Origin: Candidatus Roizmanbacteria bacterium CG_4_10_14_0_8_um_filter_33_9 | GTDB taxonomy: Bacteria; Patescibacteriota; Microgenomatia; UBA1406; GWC2-37-13 | Assembly (NCBI GenBank): GCA_002785065.1 | Contig: PFLI01000009.1 | Span: forward strand, 1-6,277 | DNA length: 6,277 bases | Direction of reading: 5' to 3' | Part shown: one piece after another, positions 1-5,803 of the stretch | Layout of the letters: each line of letters starts with the position of its first letter | Position numbering within the stretch: position 1 is the first letter of the stretch | Made by a program: the position numbers and the translations under genes | The notes under the pieces: generated by a model | What the model was told of the DNA's origin: nothing | Databases searched by the model: none | The model's input: only the letters and a program-made list of their open reading frames with translations

Positions 1-1
1 G

Positions 2-1750
2 GTTACTATTGAACAATCTGACTATATTATCATACAGATTAATGGTTCTGGCCCTCAAATAATTGAACGCCGTATTTTTCCAAAAACACACATGTATTTA
101 GATAGAGGTGAAAATAGTGAAGGTCTTAGTAAGGTTTTATTACCTACCGAAATGCAAATGCACTTCAATCCTTTGCATGATTTTGATGCATTAAGATTGG
201 CTATTGTTGCTGATACCTTAGGAACATATACTGGACAACCTCAAAGAATTGAATTCTCTGCAGGTATAACCAGAGATGGAGGGATTGCTCCATATATTAA
301 TGAGACACTTCCCTTTGAAATACCGGAAAAAAGAAAGCCAACAACAATAAAAGGACAAGTAATCGCTCAAATTAAAACGTTAGAAGATATTGGAGCTTTA
401 AAATGTAAGTTAAAAAGGAGAGCTGTTTCTAAAGATTTAGAAACAATGGTTATATTAGACTCTAAAATAACTACCAGTCCAAATCTTCTATCTCAAGTTT
501 TGATTCGTATAAGGGAGATTCAATTAGAAAAACAAAAATATCAACAACCTGGAGAAAGGCCTTTTGAGGTTGTTTTTCTTTACCCCGGAAGTAAAACAGA
601 ACATGCTTTTAAAGTTTTGGCAACTGAATATGGAATGCGCGGTTATCCAATTATCAAGGGAAAAAAATACAAAGTTGATGATGTTGTCTCTATTTGGACT
701 AATGGAGTTGATCATCAAGTAACCAACCTAACAAGAGCTGGTAATAAATATGCTGTTTGTATTGCAGAATGGCCTAACCGATTGTTGGTAAAAAAAGTTG
801 GTAATAAGGCGGAAGGACTTCAAATACTTATTGCACAAGGTGAAAAAGTACCTAAAGCTATAGTTTTAACAAGTGATTTTTTTCATGCAACCTTAAAAGA
901 AAACAGACTAAGTTCGGTTTGGGATTTATTGTTGACAGATTTACCAACAAAACAAGATCTTAAACCATACTTAAAAGAAAGGTTTCGACAAATCAAAGAA
1001 GGCTTACAAGCCTTACCAAATAAAGAATGGATGCGTTCTGTTAATTTAATTCGAGAAAACTTCAATGGTGCAGCTGATAAACATTTAATTAGCCGCTCAA
1101 CCGCTCTGGTAGAAGATTTAACAGAGAAATCGTTAACCGGGGCTTTTTTAACAATCCCAAATGTCCGCTTAAATGAAAACGCTATTTCTTCAGGTTTTGA
1201 AATGTCATTGAAGGACGCCGTTCTTGAGGTAATGCGCTCACCATTTAGTGATGAATTTGCCGATTTTATTTGTACTCTACCACCAGACGAAGGACGAGCT
1301 GTATTGGCGGGTCTCATCATGCCTGTACTCGTGATGCAACAGATTGAAGCTGAAGTGTCGGGAACTATTTTTCATATGGATACGATTACAAAATCAACAA
1401 ATCTTGTCACTATCCAAGCTCAAGATGGCGTTGGAGGTGTTGTTGGCGGTGATAATAGAGGCAGAACCTTAACGGTAATATTTGATTCTACCACGGGCGA
1501 AATATTATCTCGCACACTAGAAAATGGCGTGAGTCAACAACTTTCCGTACTAACCACCAGAGAAGCAACACTTCTCACTGAAGAAGAGGCAAAAAGATTG
1601 TTTGTATCGGCAAGAACGGCTCGCCAAAGTACTGGAGAATATCCTGATATGGAGTGGTGCATTGGACCTGATGAGCTGGGTGAAGAGTCTCAAATGTGGT
1701 TTGTCCAATTTAGACCACTCCGAACTTCTAAAAAAGATCAAGAAAAGTAA
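2..1750 (+). CDS. PEP synthase/PPDK-like multidomain phosphotransferase, 5'-partial
   Basis: The frame is open from the first bases, so the 5' end is outside the window; ATG at 92 is probably internal because the residues before it (GPQIIERRIFPKTH) fit a PPDK_N linker. Numbering from that Met, residues before 1 to about 76 look like the C-terminal lobe of a first PPDK_N ATP-grasp domain (GQPQRIEF 48-55), but the usual QxRP is lost. Residues about 84-210 match the PEP-utilising swivel domain; the TxHA motif is kept (T169, H171), making H171 the likely phosphohistidine. Residues about 230-545 form a second complete PPDK_N domain: VGNKAEG (K239), VPKAIVLTSDFF, SRSTALVED (R335), SGTIFHMD, DMEW (D519, E521) and QFRP (Q539, R541), covering the usual ATP ligands. 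The protein ends there with no PEP/pyruvate barrel. The family moves phosphate from ATP through a histidine to an acceptor; the acceptor here is unknown. Family membership is secure, the reaction is not. Confidence 0.82.
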   Translation, partial: VTIEQSDYIIIQINGSGPQIIERRIFPKTHMYLDRGENSEGLSKVLLPTEMQMHFNPLHDFDALRLAIVADTLGTYTGQPQRIEFSAGITRDGGIAPYINETLPFEIPEKRKPTTIKGQVIAQIKTLEDIGALKCKLKRRAVSKDLETMVILDSKITTSPNLLSQVLIRIREIQLEKQKYQQPGERPFEVVFLYPGSKTEHAFKVLATEYGMRGYPIIKGKKYKVDDVVSIWTNGVDHQVTNLTRAGNKYAVCIAEWPNRLLVKKVGNKAEGLQILIAQGEKVPKAIVLTSDFFHATLKENRLSSVWDLLLTDLPTKQDLKPYLKERFRQIKEGLQALPNKEWMRSVNLIRENFNGAADKHLISRSTALVEDLTEKSLTGAFLTIPNVRLNENAISSGFEMSLKDAVLEVMRSPFSDEFADFICTLPPDEGRAVLAGLIMPVLVMQQIEAEVSGTIFHMDTITKSTNLVTIQAQDGVGGVVGGDNRGRTLTVIFDSTTGEILSRTLENGVSQQLSVLTTREATLLTEEEAKRLFVSARTARQSTGEYPDMEWCIGPDELGEESQMWFVQFRPLRTSKKDQEK

Positions 1751-1765
1751 TAAAACAACACGTAC

Positions 1766-1983
1766 TCACTCATATTTTCTCCGCTCCTGTGTTAAACAGT
1801 ACAGTCCTGCGTCGTTTTCGGCATTCGTTCCCAATACGCCTGAGATAAACCTAACTCTTCTATCTAAATTCTTGAGGTCTAAAAAATATTGTTTAATTGC
1901 GGGCGTTGCTTGAGGAAGAAAAATATCCGTTCCAGTAACGAGACAGTTGTTGGGTAAGAAACAAGCGCTCCCTTCTTCTTCAT
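1766..1983 (-). pseudogene. Possible frameshifted small ORF downstream of the methyltransferase
   Basis: Between the two convergent genes, the minus strand has a frame open for 79 codons (about 2002 down to the TGA at 1766-1768) that lacks ATG, GTG or TTG near its beginning. An ATG at 1983 with an upstream AAGGA lies in another frame and gives only 34 residues. A single -1 shift after MKKK, at the AAGAAGAAGGG run, would join them into a protein of about 72 residues (MKKKGSACFLPNNC..., ending TQERRKYE). That could be a real indel, a sequencing error, programmed slippage or chance: open frames this long are common as shadows elsewhere in the window. I do not recognise the protein. Nothing else is visible in the 1751-1991 gap, and no convincing terminator follows the gene ending at 1750. 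Confidence 0.2.
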
Positions 1984-1991
1984 TGGTTGAA

Positions 1992-2597
1992 TTATTTCCT
2001 TGCAGTTACTAGGTTAATTCTCATCTCGGGTAAATAATTATATAGAGCAACAATGTCTCTAAAACCTAGTTCTCTTGCCATCTCTCCCCATTTGGTTGGA
2101 TCAAAATAAATCTTCTCTAGATTTCTGATGTCTGGCAGATCAAAAGCACCGTCTAAATCAACAGTTGGGTAATCAAGTATTACTAATAGTCCATCCGGTC
2201 GCAAGATTCTTTGTGCTTCTGCGGTAAAAGATCGATTTTCAGCCCAATTTAAATAACGAACACCTCTTACCGCTACGGCAGCAGCAGCTGATTCATTTAC
2301 AAATGGTAAATTATCACAATAAGCCTCAATTATTTTTGGCGAATACGTTTCCGTTGTTAATAACTGTGATCGAAGTTCTCTTAACTGAAAACTTGAACTG
2401 TCAACTCCTATAACTCGTTTACGTAAATCATCAGGATATAAATATAGACCGCATGCGCCGGTAAAACAGTCGATTATTGGGCCCTGAGGTATTGTGTTTA
2501 ATAAGTCTTCTAACGCAATCCTAAATGCACCAATTTCTCTCTGGTCTAGTTTAGTAATTGTTAAGGACTCTGGTCTCCGAAAGTAATCGGGTAACAT
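1992..2597 (-). CDS. Class I SAM-dependent methyltransferase-like protein
   Basis: This 201-residue protein has the shape of a small class I (Rossmann) methyltransferase. Motif I is at about 40-50 (PIIDCFTGACG), a variant with F and C where glycines are usual, beginning with D43. The acidic end of strand 2 is VIGVDSS (62-68), whose D66 would contact the SAM ribose. Residues 91-100 (EAYCDNLPFV) resemble the motif around the adenine-contacting acid, and QRILRPDGLLVILDYP (129-144) is the typical post-motif of the UbiE/type 11 group. The C-terminus (NLVTARK) looks like a final beta strand. The substrate cannot be told. It may be a methylase of a small molecule or a fold relative with weak SAM binding, since motif I is degenerate. 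The ATG is chosen because an extended -10 lies just before it. It is divergent from the kinase gene at 2715 and converges on the gene ending at 1750. Confidence 0.75.
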   Translation of the reverse strand: MLPDYFRRPESLTITKLDQREIGAFRIALEDLLNTIPQGPIIDCFTGACGLYLYPDDLRKRVIGVDSSSFQLRELRSQLLTTETYSPKIIEAYCDNLPFVNESAAAAVAVRGVRYLNWAENRSFTAEAQRILRPDGLLVILDYPTVDLDGAFDLPDIRNLEKIYFDPTKWGEMARELGFRDIVALYNYLPEMRINLVTARK

Positions 2598-2605
2598 ATC
2601 CTATA

Positions 2606-2614
2606 ATTATAACA
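2606..2614 (-). promoter_or_regulatory. Extended -10 promoter of the methyltransferase gene
   Basis: On the minus strand the sequence reads TGTTATAAT, a perfect TGn-TATAAT extended -10, followed by only eight bases before the ATG at 2597. The expected transcription start is near 2599, giving a leader of about two bases. The AGGAT next to the ATG is too close to serve as a normal ribosome-binding site. No good -35 is seen, as is common for extended -10 promoters. Confidence 0.6.
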
Positions 2615-2676
2615 AAAATAATTAAATATTATTATAGATTAAGCGTTCTAAGAGCTTCTATCAAACCCATAGTTAA

Positions 2677-2705
2677 TTGTAATATACATTATACCATGTT
2701 ATAAT
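2677..2705 (+). promoter_or_regulatory. Promoter of the guanylate kinase/PhnN-like gene
   Basis: TTGTAA (2677-2682), a 17-base spacer and TATAAT (2700-2705) preceded by TGT form a near-ideal sigma-70-type promoter with an extended -10. Transcription should begin near 2712, about three bases before the ATG at 2715. There is no Shine-Dalgarno sequence between them. The -10 is also one arm of a perfect inverted repeat, ATTATA (2688-2693), six bases, TATAAT (2700-2705). The left arm reads as TGG-TATAAT on the other strand, so a second leftward start near 2681 is possible. Confidence 0.65.
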
Positions 2706-2714
2706 ACATATCTA

Positions 2715-3536
2715 ATGACATCAGAACTTTTAAGTAAAATACCAACCTATAAACATTTATTAACCGATTTTGTTCGGTCTCCAGAAGCAATGCCTTTTTT
2801 TCATTTACTCAGGGATGGGCAACCTATGACACCAATATCATTAAGGAACATATTTCCCGGTTATGGTAGCTTTACTCAAGTGGGCGAATTAATCTTTTGC
2901 AATAATAAGAAACCATTACCAGGAAAGTGTCCAAAAGCTGTTTTTACTCTTATGGGGCCCTCTACGGCTGGGAAAGATGAGGTATTAAAAACAGCTAGTT
3001 ATCGTATGTTCGAAGGAATTACAAGAATATTAACAGTAACAAATCGACTAAGAGATTCTGTTGTAAGACGAGAGGGTTTAACGAGCGAGTACATCTTTTG
3101 CTCGGCAGAAGAAATTGAGCAGATGATTGCAGCTGGGCAGTTTATTGAAACCGTGATTCAGGGAGGTTTCACGTATGGAACACCAACTGCAAGCGTTGAG
3201 GCTGCGCTGTTAGAAAAAAGTCCTTTTGTTGTTTGGAGAGGTGATGTCAACGGAAGCATTGCGATGAGAGGGTGGTTTGCAGAACACTATCCAGAGACTC
3301 CTTTTGTTTCATTATTTGTTTTACCAAACATGCCCCCTCGACAATATTTTCAAAGACTAGCCGATAAAAGAGGATGGGAAGACACGATAAGATGGAGGTT
3401 AAAACGGGCGATTCATGATCTTGCAATGGCCCCATCTGTTGCAGATGTTATATTATTAAATCCACCTGAGCCAGGAGGTAAACCCATTCGCGCAGCTGCG
3501 GCAATGTGTGAATTTTTAGAAAGTCTGAGAGTTTAA
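2715..3536 (+). CDS. Guanylate kinase/PhnN-fold kinase with N-terminal extension
   Basis: This 273-residue protein has a P-loop kinase domain from about residue 75. Walker A is LMGPSTAGKDEVL (79-91): guanylate kinases usually have GKS/GKT here, whereas GKD is typical of PhnN, ribose 1,5-bisphosphokinase. The rest follows guanylate kinase more closely: TVTNRLRD (107-114) with R111 and R113 as likely phosphate contacts, Y126, EEIEQMIAAGQFIE (132-145) with E145, TYGTPTASVEAAL (153-165), D177 in the GDVNG stretch, and an arginine-rich lid RGWEDTIRWRLKRA (219-232). Residues 1-73 are an extension not found in ordinary Gmk (about 200 residues) or PhnN, and I recognise no domain in it. Either GMP or a sugar phosphate could be the acceptor. 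It has its own leaderless-type promoter, and its 3' end overlaps the next gene on the other strand. The fold is secure; the substrate is open. Confidence 0.8.
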   Translation: MTSELLSKIPTYKHLLTDFVRSPEAMPFFHLLRDGQPMTPISLRNIFPGYGSFTQVGELIFCNNKKPLPGKCPKAVFTLMGPSTAGKDEVLKTASYRMFEGITRILTVTNRLRDSVVRREGLTSEYIFCSAEEIEQMIAAGQFIETVIQGGFTYGTPTASVEAALLEKSPFVVWRGDVNGSIAMRGWFAEHYPETPFVSLFVLPNMPPRQYFQRLADKRGWEDTIRWRLKRAIHDLAMAPSVADVILLNPPEPGGKPIRAAAAMCEFLESLRV

Positions 3537-4349
3537 ATAAGGGGAACCCATTGAAATGTCTTTAGGAATCATTCCAACTGCAAGTTGTCGCAAAGTTGTT
3601 GTTGGAGCATTAGACATAAATAGCCTTCCCCATAGTTGAGCTTCGTTTCCATGAAGTGGGCCTCCTGAAAGCCTTTGAATTTCATACTTATATCGAGGTC
3701 CTTCTCTGGGTATAAGCAAGTTACTTATACCCAACAATGCTTCTATTGTAACACCCGGCCCCTGCCTTATTAGGTTTCTAAGCTTACCCCTACTCCTTAA
3801 TCCAACGCTTTTTGAAACCCATCCCACAGAAAGTCTTGACAAATATATTGTAGGCTCTGCTCCTTGTTTAAAACAGGCAATTGCGGCTTCAGAACAGAGC
3901 CTTTCGTGATTGTTCGCGCCCTCAAGTAATGCGTCTACTATTTGATCTATTGCAACAGGTCTTTCGTTATGTTTTGAAAAAACAGTTAACCTTCCCTCCT
4001 TTTTAGCTGATGTCAACACCCACGCGCTATCAACAAAAACCAAACCTTTGCTTTTAGGAAAACCTTTTTTATGTAGTAGATCCAACATTCGCACTCCGCA
4101 CTCTAGTTTATTCATCGCCGCTTTAACAACAAAAGGGGGGTCTGTGGAAGAATCCATTTGAAAAACTGCAGGATGTACCCCTTCTGAAACAACGGATTTT
4201 CCCCAAATCTCAACAGGAGCAAAAGGTGTGTATTGTTGATTAGCCAATGCTCGTCGTTCAGGGCTCGTTGTAACAAGTACTAATCTGTTTTGAAGATGAA
4301 AAACACTGTACCCGGGTATTTGGTTACGATGAATAATCTCTCCACTCAT
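3516..4349 (-). CDS. Protein of unknown function, 277 residues
   Basis: I do not recognise this family. The long open frame, even composition and lack of low-complexity sequence suggest a real cytosolic protein; no signal peptide or membrane segment is visible. The N-terminal part is rich in beta-like stretches (YSVFHLQNRLVLVTTS 14-29, PVEIWGKSVV 45-54). Residues 72-95 (PFVVKAAMNKLECGVRMLDLLHKK) superficially resemble a nucleotide-binding lysine strand followed by a helix with an acidic residue, as in kinase N-lobes, but no catalytic HRD or DFG motif follows, so I do not assign it. The middle (130-165) looks helical and the C-terminus is basic and glycine-rich. The last seven codons, stop included, overlap the end of the kinase gene by 21 bp. 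No ribosome-binding site precedes the ATG; instead a terminator-like hairpin sits directly upstream, so regulation by attenuation is possible. A later start is not excluded. Confidence 0.7.
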   Translation of the reverse strand: MSGEIIHRNQIPGYSVFHLQNRLVLVTTSPERRALANQQYTPFAPVEIWGKSVVSEGVHPAVFQMDSSTDPPFVVKAAMNKLECGVRMLDLLHKKGFPKSKGLVFVDSAWVLTSAKKEGRLTVFSKHNERPVAIDQIVDALLEGANNHERLCSEAAIACFKQGAEPTIYLSRLSVGWVSKSVGLRSRGKLRNLIRQGPGVTIEALLGISNLLIPREGPRYKYEIQRLSGGPLHGNEAQLWGRLFMSNAPTTTLRQLAVGMIPKDISMGSPYLNSQTF

Positions 4350-4352
4350 AAC

Positions 4353-4376
4353 AAAAAATCCCGCGCTTTACGCGGG
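4353..4376 (-). terminator. Leftward intrinsic terminator or attenuator before the 4349 start codon
   Basis: On the minus strand CCCGCG, loop TAAAG, CGCGGG is followed by A and six Ts, which is a compact rho-independent terminator. The T run ends three bases before the ATG at 4349. It cannot end a leftward gene upstream, because the upstream gene (4507) goes right. It therefore sits in the leader of the unrecognised gene and would stop its transcription unless overcome. On the plus strand no T run follows the stem, so it is not a rightward terminator. Confidence 0.65.
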
Positions 4377-4384
4377 TATAAATT

Positions 4385-4420
4385 TCAATTAATAAACCGT
4401 TTCCGTTTTATCCTTTCCAT
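4385..4420 (-). CDS. Possible 11-residue leader peptide
   Basis: On the minus strand an ATG at 4420 opens a short frame, MERIKRKRFIN, ending in TGA at 4385-4387. It stops eight bases before the terminator-like hairpin in front of the 4349 start codon. Five of its eleven residues are Arg or Lys. The placement resembles the leader peptides of transcription attenuators, where ribosome position decides whether the hairpin forms. No alternative antiterminator pairing was identified by eye, and a frame this short can arise by chance, so this is only a candidate. Confidence 0.2.
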   Translation of the reverse strand: MERIKRKRFIN

Positions 4421-4425
4421 ATTGA

Positions 4426-4454
4426 AATATACATTGTATATGTAAAAAACGCAA
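4426..4454 (-). promoter_or_regulatory. Weak candidate leftward promoter with overlapping dyad
   Basis: On the minus strand TTGCGT (4454-4449), a 17-base spacer and TATATT (4431-4426) could form the promoter for the leader and the gene starting at 4349. Only the TTG half of the -35 fits consensus. A perfect dyad, ATATAC, att, GTATAT (4427-4441 on plus), overlaps the -10 and could be an operator, although such AT-rich palindromes also arise by chance. Confidence 0.3.
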
Positions 4455-4491
4455 CAGTATAAAATATATAAAACTATATCTATTTCAAATT

Positions 4492-4500
4492 TGATAAAAT
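4492..4500 (+). promoter_or_regulatory. Extended -10 promoter of the glycosyltransferase gene
   Basis: TGATAAAAT fits an extended -10 (TGn-TAAAAT, one mismatch to TATAAT) and ends six bases before the ATG at 4507. The predicted transcription start falls on or next to the A of that ATG. No -35 is recognisable in the AT-rich sequence upstream, and no Shine-Dalgarno sequence is present. Confidence 0.5.
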
Positions 4501-4506
4501 TGGTAC

Positions 4507-5715
4507 ATGTTTATTTTTATTTCATTTATTGTATGGAGAACAATCGATCTCCTTACTTCCCTTATTACCCCCCACCTTATTCCCTTTCTTGGTTTTTTCC
4601 CATACAAAGAGTTGCTCGCTGACTACAAACTTCCTGTGTTTCTCTCCTCTTTTGCAAATTTTGATGGCACTCAATATTTAACATTGGTAAGAGAGGGATA
4701 TAACACGTATACTCAGGCATATTTTCCCCTCTATTTTCTCATCGTTAGGGCGGCCTCAGTGCTTTTTCCCATGCTCTATTCAGCAAGGCTTCACAATAAT
4801 CTTATTGCCTCCTTGTTTGTTTCTAACCTTTCATTTTTAATAGGTCTTTTTCTATTTAATAAATTTCTTTTACTCCTTTTTCCAAAAGAAAAAACTAGCG
4901 CTAAATGGATTATTTTATTTCTTCTTCTTTTTCCTACCTCATTTTTTTTCGGTGCGGTTTACACCGAAGGATTATTTTTTCTATTATTTATTGGGTCATT
5001 ATTATTTTTACACAAAAAAAACTATTGGGCCGCTTCACTTTTTGCTATTCTCGCATCAGCTACCCGCTTTGTCGGAATATTTTTACTCATTCCTTTTTTG
5101 TTTCACTTTATCAACTTGAGGACAATTGGTTATTGGAAATTAAAAAAGATTAAATTTGATTTTAAAGTTTATTACATAACAATTATTTCACCGCTTCTTG
5201 GTTTGGGAGCTTATATGATTTATTTATGGAGAACAGTTAAAGACCCACTCTTCTTTTTTAATGCACAGCCCGTATTTGGCGCTAACAGATCAACTCATTT
5301 AATCTTATTACCTCAGGTATATTATCGGTATTTTAAAATATTGTTTACCGCACAGTGGAATTTCCAATATTTTATTTCTTTGATCGAAGTGATCTTTTTT
5401 ACTTTTATATTAATCATTCTATGTCTTGATTTTTATAACATTATTAGAACATACAAAACCAATCGCCAATCACCAATCGCTAATCGCTTTTTTTACCTTC
5501 TCTCCCTCAATGTCTTTTCATTTATCAACCTTGTTCTCCCCACCTTTACCGGCACCTTTTCCTCAATTCCCCGATATGCTCTCATGTCTATTTCTGCTTT
5601 TATATTTTTAGGACAAATAAAAAATAAAACAACAAAAGTTGCATTTCTTGGCACATTTTTGATACTGCATATAATTCTGTTAGGATTTTTTATTCAGGGA
5701 TATTTTGTGGGGTAA
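4507..5715 (+). CDS. GT-C mannosyltransferase-like membrane protein (PIG-V type)
   Basis: This 402-residue protein is very hydrophobic, with roughly nine to ten membrane segments (for example about 101-124, 134-152, 155-169, 174-200, 222-242, 288-308, 330-347, 378-398). The first outside loop carries FANFDGTQYLTLVREGY (49-65), which matches the WDGxxYLxIAxxGY motif of PIG-V-like GT-C enzymes; D53 is the likely catalytic acid. AYFPLYFLIVR (71-81) is the matching FFPLYPLLxR element. YTEGLFFLLF (152-161), SATRFVGIFLLIPFL (184-198) and SIPRYALM (353-360) are further family landmarks. Such enzymes take a sugar from a polyprenyl-phosphate donor and add it to a lipid or protein on the outer face of the membrane; donor and acceptor cannot be told here. 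A 7-base tandem repeat lies in the loop at about 318-327. The family assignment is firm, mannose specificity is by analogy only. Confidence 0.83.
   Translation: MFIFISFIVWRTIDLLTSLITPHLIPFLGFFPYKELLADYKLPVFLSSFANFDGTQYLTLVREGYNTYTQAYFPLYFLIVRAASVLFPMLYSARLHNNLIASLFVSNLSFLIGLFLFNKFLLLLFPKEKTSAKWIILFLLLFPTSFFFGAVYTEGLFFLLFIGSLLFLHKKNYWAASLFAILASATRFVGIFLLIPFLFHFINLRTIGYWKLKKIKFDFKVYYITIISPLLGLGAYMIYLWRTVKDPLFFFNAQPVFGANRSTHLILLPQVYYRYFKILFTAQWNFQYFISLIEVIFFTFILIILCLDFYNIIRTYKTNRQSPIANRFFYLLSLNVFSFINLVLPTFTGTFSSIPRYALMSISAFIFLGQIKNKTTKVAFLGTFLILHIILLGFFIQGYFVG
5459..5486 (+). repeat. Four tandem copies of a 7-base repeat inside a coding region
   Basis: The units are CCAATCG, CCAATCA, CCAATCG and CTAATCG, so each differs from the consensus by at most one base. 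They encode NRQSPIANR in a cytosolic-looking loop of the membrane glycosyltransferase. Because seven is not a multiple of three, gain or loss of one unit would shift the frame, while three units would be tolerated. Confidence 0.75.
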
Positions 5716-5768
5716 AGGTTGTTTATCTCAACATTCAATTTTTAGTAATTTGAACAGCAAATATTATA

Positions 5769-5797
5769 TTGTTCTCTTATATTGTCTGTAGTATAAT
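5769..5797 (+). promoter_or_regulatory. Promoter of the HTH/LAGLIDADG-like gene
   Basis: TTGTTC (5769-5774), a 17-base spacer and a perfect TATAAT (5792-5797) precede the GTG at 5804 by six bases. The expected transcription start is the G of that codon, so the mRNA would be leaderless. This supports the GTG as the start. The 5716-5803 gap also holds a weak stem (GTTG/CAAC) and a short T run just after the glycosyltransferase stop, too weak to call a terminator. Confidence 0.55.
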
Positions 5798-5803
5798 TTT
5801 TAA

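Noticed and set aside
524..718. 64-codon minus-strand open frame
   Set aside because: Opposite the His swivel domain coding sequence; phenylalanine and serine-rich shadow of AT-rich DNA.
883..1320. 145-codon minus-strand open frame
   Set aside because: It lies opposite the well-supported PPDK_N domain, has no recognisable motif and is a shadow.
1602..1913. 103-codon plus-strand open frame
   Set aside because: Nearly half overlaps the end of the PEP-synthase-like gene in another frame, and the rest is an unrecognised low-quality sequence.
2632..2670. 12-codon minus-strand frame (MGLIEALRTLNL) in the divergent promoter region
   Set aside because: Too short, with no ribosome-binding site and only a speculative promoter.
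4905..5611. Two plus-strand open frames inside the glycosyltransferase gene
   Set aside because: Out-of-frame shadows of a hydrophobic, T-rich coding region, with no start signals.
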